DNA of 64,000 nt from Synaphobranchus kaupii (Eukaryota; Chordata; Actinopteri; Anguilliformes; Synaphobranchidae), in NCBI GenBank assembly GCA_029718625.1, contig CM056387.1:35203802-35267801 (forward strand). The letters are read 5' to 3'. This document shows positions 55,463-64,000 of the stretch, in pieces. The notes beneath the pieces were generated by a model. It saw nothing but the letters and a program-made list of their open reading frames with translations. It made no database searches and was not told the origin of the DNA. Within the stretch, counting starts at the first letter, position 1. Every line of letters begins with the position of its first letter. The translations under genes and the position numbers were made by a program.

Positions 55463-55500
<38 letters not shown>

Positions 55501-55509
55501 TGCATGTTA

Positions 55510-55549
<40 letters not shown>

Positions 55550-55600
55550 ATGTTAGTATGTGTGTATGTATGTGAGTGTGTGTGTATGTTAGTTGTAATG
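54415..55600. repeat. Complex GT-rich array with TGTGCATGTTAGTATG units
   Basis: About 1.2 kb of (GT)n of variable length, broken by GTGCATGTTAGTATGTATGT and TGTTGTATGTGTGTGC motifs. The repeated order of these motifs gives irregular units of about 70-130 bp. The many Cys/Val and Thr/His ORFs on both strands are artefacts. Confidence 0.95.
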
Positions 55601-55828
55601 AGTGTATTTGTGTGGGGGGAAAAAAACACTTTTCCCTTTTTCTCTGCGGTGGATGCACTGTATGTAAATAATTTGGTAAAAGCCATTAGGGCTGTTTGCT
55701 GGAATCTTGCTGCCTCTTTGCCAGCAGATAGTGCTCTCCTCCAGGGAAGTCTATTTTTAGAGCCACATCTATCTCTGCAACAGCCGAGTGCGAGCAGCGT
55801 TCTCCTGGTTGAGTGTAGTCCTGCTCTA

Positions 55829-56232
55829 AGTCCTACAGACTTAATGTTATCTGCGTGTAATTGTGCTCTCACACCTAGACAATGTTATCTGTGTGTAATT
55901 GTGCTCTCACACCTACAGACTTAATGTTATGGGTGTGTAATCGTGCTCACACCTACAGACTTAATGTTATCTGTGTGTAATCATGCTCTCACACCTACAG
56001 ACTTAATGTTATGGGTGTGTAATCGTGCTCTCACACCTACAGACTTAATGTTATCTGTGTGTAATCGTGCTCACACCTACAGACTTAATGTTATCTGTGT
56101 GTAATCGTGCTCACACCTACAGACTTAATGTTATCTGTGTGTAATCGTGCTCACACCTACAGACTTAATGTTATGGGTGTGTAATCGTGCTCTCACACCT
56201 ACAGACTTAATGTTATCTGTGTGTAATCGTAT
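55829..56232. repeat. ~40-bp minisatellite, about 10 copies
   Basis: Units of CCTACAGACTTAATGTTATC (or ...ATGG), then TGTGTGTAATCGTGCTCACA. A diverged extra copy appears at 56505-56570. Confidence 0.95.
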
Positions 56233-56675
56233 TTTTTTTAAAGATATTAAATGGCCCTTTCCTGGCTTTTTTGCATTTTATTTGGAACGTAGATAGTGCG
56301 TGTATACGTGCTAGAACTGTCATTTTGAGACCGTTTTATCTGCCCTATGGAAGTGAATGGAGAGTGATAAATACCCTATTCTGGATTATCACCCCAGGGG
56401 AGCACAGAGCAACTAACGAACATATTTCGCCACCATTTGGACTCATATCATGACCAGGTTACTACAGAACCCAAAGTTCTACCAAAGTTCAGTCGTGCTT
56501 TAATGTTATCTTTGTATAATCGCACTCACAGACCTACAGACTTAATGTTATCCGTGTGCAATCGTGCTTTGGATGGCAGAAGGGGTGTTTTGGCTGGGCT
56601 CTTGCGTCATGCTGGGATTTTAATCTACTGACACATTTCTGAGAGAGCGGGGTACACCTTCACACCTGGTTCAGG
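56233..56675. other. Gene-free interval
   Basis: Mixed sequence with one or two diverged units of the preceding array. No gene seen. Confidence 0.5.
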
Positions 56676-57363
56676 CCCCGGGGCCACGATACCTGCTCTG
56701 GTTACAGTACAGCTTCCTGATCCCAGGGGCCAGGATATCACACCTGCTCTGGTTACAGTACAGCTTCCTGATCCCGGGGGCCACAATATCACACCTGCTC
56801 CGGTTACAGTACAGCTTCCTGATCCCGGGGGCCACAATATCACACCTGCTCTGGTTACAGTACAGCTTCATGATCCCGGGGGCCACAATATCACACCTGC
56901 TCCGGTTACAGTACAGCTTCCTGATCCCGGGGGCCACAATATCACACCTGCTCCGGTTACAGTACAGCTTCCTGATCCCGGGGGCCACAATATCACACCT
57001 GCTCTGGTTACAGTACAGCTTCATGATCCCGGGGGCCACAATATCACACCTGCTCTGGTTACAGTACAGCTTCATGATCCCGGGGGCCACAATATCACAC
57101 CTGCTCCGGTTACAGTACAGCTTCCTGATCCCAGGGGCCAGGATATCACACCTGCTCTGGTTACAGTACAGCTTCCTGATCCCGGGGGCCACAATATCAC
57201 ACCTGCTCTGGTTACAGTACAGCTTCATGATCCCGGGGGCCACAATATCACACCTGCTCTGGTTACAGTACAGCTTCATGATCCCGGGGGCCACAATATC
57301 ACACCTGCTCTGGTTACAGTACAGCTTCATGATCCCGGGGGCCACACACAATATCACACCTGC
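56676..57363. repeat. 51-bp minisatellite, about 13.5 copies
   Basis: CACACCTGCTCTGGTTACAG, TACAGCTTC(A/C)TGATCCC and GGGGGCCACAATAT. The period is a multiple of three and free of stops in one frame per strand, which produces a 260-codon minus and a 167-codon plus ORF. Confidence 0.97.
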
Positions 57364-57927
57364 AGCTACATGATCTCTATACCTCATAACCTTGTCATCT
57401 GAAGAAGGCCTGGGGAAAAAATGATTCACTGTATCTTGGCAACGGCAAAGCAAAGTGCTTACTCAGGTGTATGCAGGGCATCAGGAGTACTGACCGGGAT
57501 TCAGTGCCTTTTTCACTCATAATGGGAAAGGCTTAGGGTATGAACAGGGAACAGCGGATCCAAGATTAGCCCGATAGGGGCTCTCACTGGGACCTGCAGG
57601 AACCTCCCTCGCCGGTCAGTAAATGGTTAACAGGATGTTGGTTTCAGGACTAGGAGACAGGGGGACACTGGATATCCCCCACCGCCCCACCCTACCCCGT
57701 CCCTGCCATGACCTCTCCTGCTTTTTCACAGCTCCACAGATGTGATACGCTCTCTGGGTAATGCTTAACAATGTGGATATAACATGGGAGAAAGGGGGTA
57801 GGAAGCATAACAAGATTAAAGAGAGGGGGTACACTCTCACGCAAAGCATGAGGCTTTCATTACTCCAGCATTACGGGCCAAGGTCACCCCATCTTAATTC
57901 TCATAGCTGCGGCTGTACTTTCACTGC
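57364..57927. other. Gene-free interval
   Basis: Mixed sequence; no gene, exon or repeat family recognised. Confidence 0.5.
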
Positions 57928-58478
57928 CTATTCTCAACGTGGTCTCACGCGGACTTGTCACGTAGCGACGCTTCTGCCCAAGCGTCGCTATGTGACGCCA
58001 AAGGTAGCCTTTTGTGTCGTATATTGACGCAGCCTTTTGCGTCGTATATTGACGGTTGTGGCCACATAATTTGTCTTTGGTTGTGGCACTTCAATATTAT
58101 GCTTTTTTATGCTTTTTTTTTCTTCATCTGATAGAGAGTTACGTGAACTCTTGTGGTCGGGCTCGCCCACTATCTTAACAGTTCGGGCATGAGCCCGAGT
58201 TACATGAACTCCTGTGAGGTTATGTTTAGGGGTTGGGGGTGGGGTACGGGAATCACAAACTCAGAAAGATCTCCGCGCACACGGCGAAGACTGAGCGGGC
58301 ATGCTCGCAGTCGGTTATCATGAGCAAAGCCTTTGCCATAGTAGGATTCGTAAATTCGAGACGAGTGCGTCAAATAATGACGCAAAAGGCCTCCTTCTGC
58401 GTCTAAAGGATGACGCCGTAGGAGCTGCCCAAGCGTCGCTATGTGACGACTTGGGAGTGAGACCAGGCTGCTATTCTC
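57928..58478. mobile_element. hAT-like nonautonomous transposon with 8-bp target duplication
   Basis: CTATTCTC flanks the element on both sides (57928-57935 and 58471-58478). The 535-bp body has imperfect inverted ends: left AACGTGGTCTCACGCGGACT and, reverse-complemented, right CAGCCTGGTCTCACTCCCAA, both followed by TCAC(G/A)TAGCGACGCTT. An 8-bp duplication with CAG-type termini is typical of hAT elements. No transposase is encoded. The left end also contains its own hairpin (57958-57997). Confidence 0.85.
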
Positions 58479-58782
58479 CCTGATGCTTTAGTCAACCAGG
58501 CGCCCTCTGGTGGCATCTTCCTGCAATACAGCCATGCTCAGCCATGTAGAAAATTCTTTAGCAAAAAATCGTGAAACACGCTGCAGGGATTGAATTGGCC
58601 TTTTTTTAGCTGGATTCAGAGGTTCTGGATGTGCTTTTTTTCTTGGGAAGAAACACAGGAGTGAAGCGAGGGTTCAAAGAGGAGGAAGCACCTCTTACTG
58701 TGTCACATTCTCAGTGATCTGCATCAAATTTCCCTGCCATCAAAAGAGCCTAAATGTTAAATATACATTTGATCCAGGGCTG
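58479..58782. other. Gene-free interval
   Basis: Mixed sequence, about 300 bp, nothing recognised. Confidence 0.5.
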
Positions 58783-59418
58783 CAGGCCATTCATAGTGCA
58801 TATAATAATGATATTACTGCATACAGTGCAGACAGGTCTGACCCTAAGCACTGGTCCTGGTACAGCCGAGGGTTGTACATTCATAGTGCATATAATAATG
58901 ATATTACTGCATACAGTGCAGACAGGTCTGACCCTAAGCACTGGTCCTGGTACAGCCGAGGGTTGTACATTCATAGTGCATATAATAATGATATTACTGC
59001 ATACAGTGCAGACAGGTCTGACCCTAAGCACTGGTCCTGGTACAGCCGAGGGTTGTACATTCATAGTGCATATAATAATGATATTACTGCATACAGTGCA
59101 GACAGGTCTGACCCTAAGCACTGGTCCTGGTACAGCCGAGGGTTGTACATTCATAGTGCATATAATAATGATATTACTGCATGCAGTGCAGACAGGTCTG
59201 ACCCTAAGCACTGGTCCTGGTACAGCCGAGGGTTGTACATTCATAGTGCATATAATAATGATATTACTGCATACAGTGCAGACAGGTCTGACCCTAAGCA
59301 CTGGTCCTGGTACAGCCGAGGGTTGTACATTCATAGTGCATATAATAATGATATTACTGCATACAGTGCAGACAGGTCTGACCCTAAGCACTGGTCCTGG
59401 TACAGCCGAGGGTTGTAT
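58783..59418. repeat. 90-bp minisatellite, 7 nearly identical copies
   Basis: Units contain CATTCATAGTGCATATAATA, CAGTGCAGACAGGTCTGACC and GGTCCTGGTACAGCCGAGGG. Only one substitution is seen across all copies (ATACAG to ATGCAG at about 59183). The three ~210-240-codon ORFs on both strands exist because 90 is a multiple of three. Confidence 0.98.
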
Positions 59419-60038
59419 AAGCCGTCCCAGGATCAGTGACTATAAGGCAGAATGTATTGTGACATCACAGAATGTACTGTGACATCACTGTATCTCCGGC
59501 ACTGTCTTGCCACCACAGTGAGGTAACAGCGATCAAGGCCCATATTCATGCATTTTCAGGTAGCTATAGCAACCTCCCATGTCTGCCTTCCAATCAGGAC
59601 GCCTGAAAGGAATCCTCAGCCTGTATCTGTGTGGAGACGACTCAGCTGTGTTCTCTACATCACCATTTCCATGGAAACAGAGCAGATGCTTGCTTCATCT
59701 CTGTCTCTAGCTGTGGAGGTTTGTTTGTTCCCTCCAAGGGAAAAACAAGCTACTCCTCTGAATGCAGCATCTGAAATTATTTTATGAATTAAATAGAATA
59801 GAATAATACAATATGTATCTGTACATATACACGTGTCAACAGAAGTTGTAGTCATAATGTATATGGCTCAGTGTTGTGAGACATAACAGGTCCCACATAT
59901 ATAGTACAGTATTTATATGCTTAATTTCCGTGTTATAAATGCTAATGAATGAATATGTGTATAAGAAATACATGCCAATGGAATTTCATGTGTATCGTAT
60001 ATTTGTGTGTGGCGTGTGCATAGATGAATTTATGTATA
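59419..60038. other. Gene-free interval
   Basis: Mixed to AT-rich sequence. A 79-codon ORF (59548-59787) has no domain. Confidence 0.5.
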
Positions 60039-60535
60039 TACAGTGGGCACCATAATTTATTGGACACTGTACTCTAGCAGTTTGAGTTTGAAAGGATACA
60101 ATGACAATGAGGTTGAAGTGCTTTAATTTGAGGGTATTTTCATCCATATCGGATGAACCGTTTAGAAATTATAGGACCTTTTGTACATAGTCCCCCCCCC
60201 CCCCCATTTTCAGGGATCAAAAGATATTGGACAGTTTAACATAATGTAGAATAAAGTAATAATTTTTTAGATTTGGTTGCATCTCCTTTGCATGTCATGA
60301 CTTCCTGATGTCTGTGACCCAACAACATCAAAAGACTCTTGATATCTTATTTTCTGGTACTCCTGCAAGCGATACTATCCTCTCTGCATTTGAATGGATC
60401 TCTATGGGAAATGGTTCATCCAATATGGATGAAAATACCCTCAAATTAAAGCTGACAGTCTGCCCTTCAACCTCATTGTCATTATATCCTATCAAACTCA
60501 AAGTGCTAGAGTACAGAACCAAAATAACAAAAAAA
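60039..60535. mobile_element. Tc1-like nonautonomous element with ~130-bp inverted repeats
   Basis: It starts at TA 60039 with CAGTGGGCACCATAATTTAT. The left segment (to about 60170) and the right segment (60412-60535) are inverted copies, for example TTTGAGGGTATTTTCATCCA against its complement near 60425-60450. The right terminus is mutated or lost. A C run lies at about 60190-60204. The 88- and 64-codon ORFs are not transposase. Confidence 0.8.
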
Positions 60536-61022
60536 AGTGTTATACACAGACATAATATACGTTTACATTCTTAAAATATATCCTTAGCATGCATAAATAT
60601 GCATATAAATATGAGTTGTATGGAGGGGGGGTGTCAAACAGCACCAGCAATGAGTCTTTGATTCATATTTCACATGATCATCATTTACAGTTAATATTAT
60701 TATTATAGAATAGATTCATAATAGTTATAGAACATTCAGTGCATATTGCAAGCCACAGACAACGTGGGCTCCTCACGAGAACTGTTCTTGCCACTGTCAT
60801 TTCTTAATCTGATGCTCTGGATTTTTAATATACAGGCACCAAAATGGGTTCCTGTAATAGCTCACTTACCATCAGTTCACATTTAAAGCACATAAAACTG
60901 CCCTTGTTCTATCAGGATAATGCACAGGCTTGAAGAATCACCCATTTCCCAAACTTGGCGTGGTCTTTGAGAAGAACAAGAGCCCCTCAAAGCAGGGAGA
61001 TGCTTCATATGTGAGCATCAGT
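60536..61022. other. Gene-free interval
   Basis: AT-rich sequence, nothing recognised. Confidence 0.5.
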
Positions 61023-61441
61023 CCTCTAGTGTTCTTATTCTCTAGTGTCCTTATTCTCTAGTGTCCTTATCCTCTAGTGTCCTTATTCTCTAGTGTTCTT
61101 ATTCTCTAGTGTCCTTATTCTCTAGTGTCCTTATTCTCTAGTGTCCTTATTCTCTAGTGTCCTTATTCTCTAGTGTCCTTATCCTCTAGTGTCCTTATCC
61201 TCTAGTGTTCTTATTCTCTAGTGTCCTTATTCTCTAGTGTCCTTATTCTCTAGTGTTCTTATTCTCTAGTGTTCTTATTCTCTAGTGTCCTTATTCTCTA
61301 GTGTCCTTATTCTCTAGTGTCCTTATTCTCTAGTGTCTTTATTCTCTAGTGTTCTTATTCTCTAGTGTCCTTATTCTCTAGTGTCCTTATTCTCTAGTGT
61401 CCTTATTCTCTAGTGTCCTTATTCTCTAGTGTCCTTATTCT
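61023..61441. repeat. 16-bp minisatellite, about 26 copies
   Basis: CTAGTGTCCTTATTCT units with two common variants (TTCTTATT and CCTTATCC). Confidence 0.97.
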
Positions 61442-61526
61442 GCCTTCCTTTCTGATCCTTCACTGTGGGCAAACAGCCCCTAATGACTGTGTATTACTTA
61501 CATTACATTATAATTACATATTATAG

Positions 61527-61592
61527 CCCTAACACTCCCACATGGAACATAACCCTAACACTCCCACATGGAACATAACCCTAAAACTCCCA
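61527..61592. repeat. 25-bp tandem repeat, 2-3 copies
   Basis: CCCTAACACTCCCACATGGA plus ACATAA, two full copies and a partial one. Confidence 0.85.
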
Positions 61593-61681
61593 TTACATTA
61601 TAATTACATATTATACCACCCTGTTCTGTCAGCATCACATGCTAATGAATTCACTAATTTACTGAATTTACTAACTATTGT

Positions 61682-63013
61682 AGTATTCTCTAGGGAGTTT
61701 ACAGCAACGCTAACACTATTGATGTATTATCTATGGAGTTTACAGCAACGCTAACACTATTGAAGTATTATCTATGGAGTTTACAGCAACGCTAACACTA
61801 TTGAAGTATTATCTATGGAGTTTACAGCAACGCTAACACTATTGAAGTATTATCTATGGAGTTTACAGCAACGCTAACACTATTGATGTATTATCTATGG
61901 AGTTTACAGCAACGCTAACACTATTGAAGTATTATCTATGGAGTTTACAGCAACGCTAACACTATTGAAGTATTATCTATGGAGTTTACAGCAACGCTAA
62001 CACTATTGAAGTATTATCTATGGAGTTTACAGCAACGCTAACACTATTGATGTATTATCTATGGAGTTTACAGCAACGCTAACACTATTGAAGTATTATC
62101 TATGGAGTTTACAGCAACCCTAACACTATTGAAGTATTATCTATGGAGTTTACAGCAACCCTAACACTATTGAAGTATTATCTATGGAGTTTACAGCAAC
62201 CCTAACACTATTGAAGTATTATCTATGGAGTTTACAGCAACCCTAACACTATTGAAGTATTATCTATGGAGTTTACAGCAACAATAACACTATTGAAGTA
62301 TTATCTATGGAGTTTACAGCAACGCTAACACTATTGAAGTATTATCTATGGAGTTTACAGCAACGCTAACACTATTGAAGTATTATCTATGGAGTTTACA
62401 GCAACGCTAACACTATTGAAGTATTATCTATGGAGTTTACAGCAACGCTAACACTATTGATGTATTATCTATGGAGTTTACAGCAACGCTAACACTATTG
62501 AAGTATTATCTATGGAGTTTACAGCAACCCTAACACTATTGAAGTATTATCTATGGAGTTTACAGCAACCCTAACACTATTGAAGTATTATCTATGGAGT
62601 TTACAGCAACCCTAACACTATTGAAGTATTATCTATGGAGTTTACAGCAACCCTAACACTATTGAAGTATTATCTATGGAGTTTACAGCAACAATAACAC
62701 TATTGAAGTATTATCTATGGAGTTTACAGCAACGCTAACACTATTGAAGTATTATCTATGGAGTTTACAGCAACGCTAACACTATTGAAGTATTATCTAT
62801 GGAGTTTACAGCAACGCTAACACTATTGAAGTATTATCTATGGAGTTTACAGCAACGCTAACACTATTGATGTATTATCTATGGAGTTTACAGCAACCCT
62901 AACATTATTGAAGTATTATCTATGGAGTTTACAGCAACGCTAACACTATGATGTATTATCTATGGAGTTTACAGCAACGCTAACACTATTGATATATTAT
63001 CTATGGAGTTTAG
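61682..63013. repeat. 41-bp minisatellite, about 32 copies
   Basis: TATGGAGTTTACAGCAACGC, TAACACTATTG and AAGTATTATC. Variants (CAACCCTAAC, CAACAATAAC, GATGTATTAT) recur in the same order. The unique CAACAATAAC unit occurs at 62281 and 62691, exactly 410 bp or ten units apart, showing a block duplication. Confidence 0.97.
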
Positions 63014-64000
63014 ATACACTAATGTCAAAGCAGAGCAAAGCCCTGAGGACTCACCTGACCCCTGACCCCTGACCCAGCTCAGTGTTTCTCCATAGAAGTT
63101 AATTAAAGGTGACATCATTGGCCCAATATTTACAGTATTTCATAGTTCATTATGAGTCTCGTCTGAGAAAACGTCAGCGCTGAAACCGCTCTTGCAGGCT
63201 AACATATTCAATCTACTGCAGCGGTACAATGAGCCCCAAGCGCTTCCCTGTCAGGTGTGATGCACACTAGCGCTGCTGCAATTCATCCATGCCATCAATT
63301 ATGTCAATGCTATAAATCCATTGGCATGCATATTCACCATCAACGCAGGTTTTTTCTTCTCAATCCAGTACAGATGAATGCCTCACTTTAAACCATTTGT
63401 CTAATCTCTACATTGCCTGGATAGTATATATTGTATAGTATATATTATAGTAGATGGTAGAAGCTAAACCATCGCATGATTGATCAATCTGCGCGCAATG
63501 ATGTGGAGCAATGCAAAGCTAATGCTCAGCGCTATGACCACGTAAGTAGCCTAGTACTGCTCGTCAGGATTTGTTCTACTTAAATTAGTCATGGAATAGT
63601 ATCTACTTGTGTTTCCTTAAACTCTTTTCATGGAAAAAATAAAACTCAAGTAAAATCTTTTAAGTCCAATTCCATTTTTGAATGAAAACTAATCGTTTAA
63701 ATAAACCAATTAATCAATAAAATAATCAATAGAATAAAAGATTTCAAAATAATTGTTAGTAGCAGCACGCACGCGCGCCTTGATCACAGGATGGACATCA
63801 GACCCCAGGATGAATGTAGGGAAATATTCCGGTCTTTGAAGAATCGGCTCTGATTGAGATGAAACATGTTCAAATACAGAGCGTTGCAGGTGTGTACTTT
63901 CATATTGAAATGAACGCACATGCGAGTGGGACACTACAAAAGCCCCCCTCCCTAAAAAATTTATAAAGGAGTACGTCACAGGACATCTGGATTGGCTGGC
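63014..64000. other. Gene-free interval to the window end
   Basis: Single-copy-looking sequence, AT-rich at 63400-63770. An 89-codon minus-strand ORF (63710-63979) has no recognisable feature. I cannot exclude exons of a gene lying further right. Confidence 0.45.

Noticed and set aside
54417..55658. Cys/Val and Thr/His ORFs on both strands
   Set aside because: Translation of GT/CA-rich repeats.
56671..57453. 260-codon minus-strand ORF
   Set aside because: A 51-bp tandem unit (17 codons) without stops; no domain beyond the repeat.
58714..59482. Three 210-240-codon ORFs in a 90-bp array
   Set aside because: Open in several frames on both strands because the period is a multiple of three; typical artefact.
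63710..63979. 89-codon minus-strand ORF near the window end
   Set aside because: No recognisable domain; could be chance in AT-rich DNA.

Overview
This is eukaryotic nuclear DNA, most probably from a ray-finned (teleost) fish. The evidence is the repeat set: Tc1-like transposons including one with Sleeping Beauty-type direct-repeat ends, an L2-type LINE with the usual fish 3' tail, a CR1/L2-like LINE, Tx1-clade LINEs, a 5S rRNA-derived SINE, hAT-like and long-inverted-repeat nonautonomous elements, and a fish-type class I endogenous retrovirus (ERV). I see no bacterial-style operons, no rRNA or tRNA gene, and no complete host protein-coding gene. The only host exon candidate is an 89-nt stretch on the minus strand (7969-8057). 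The window may be intergenic or the inside of a very long intron.

Layout. 1-11 kb: the end of a Tc1-like element, then seven minisatellites (periods 26, 58, 86, ~24, 50, 55 and 26/28 bp), the exon candidate, a small inverted-repeat element (8417-8810) and a 38-40-bp array. 11-14 kb: a decayed LINE inserted in a 25-bp array and itself carrying a Tc1 fragment. 14-20 kb: a 27-bp array of about 65 units, smaller arrays, a CpG-rich patch and GA/CA tracts. 20-21.4 kb: a LINE reverse-transcriptase fragment and a 5S-derived SINE. 21.6-30.6 kb: a provirus of 8,959 bp with two 462-bp LTRs that differ at one site, a 4-bp target duplication, a tRNA-Ser primer-binding site, a small ORF upstream of gag, gag, protease-RT-RNase H-integrase, a shortened env and a polypurine tract. 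It sits inside a ~20-bp minisatellite that continues to 33.7 kb. 34.2-35.5 kb: a CA-rich array. 36.4-37.6 kb: the 3' part of an L2 LINE. 38.4-44.0 kb: a CTCTCT/TTAAACA array holding two divergent Tx1-clade LINEs in the same orientation. 44.2-49 kb: a long GT tract, a Sleeping Beauty-like end, AT-rich DNA rich in AACGTTA, an element with ~240-bp inverted repeats and a strong foldback. 49-64 kb: more minisatellites (periods 20, 23, 35, 17, 48, 38, 32, ~40, 51, 90, 16 and 41 bp), a hAT-like element with a perfect 8-bp duplication and a Tc1-like nonautonomous element.

By eye at least a third of the window is tandem repeat. Many long ORFs exist only because the repeat unit lacks stop codons; these are not called as genes. 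The real coding content belongs to mobile elements. The provirus is the best-preserved unit. Its LTRs imply a very recent insertion, yet gag and pol carry several single-base frame breaks, some at homopolymers, so assembly error or propagation of an already defective copy are both open. The observations I would follow first are the unassigned protease-RT spacer with two H-x-[ST] motifs, the pre-gag ORF, the repeated targeting of one CT-rich array by Tx1-clade LINEs, and the recursive-splice-like exon.
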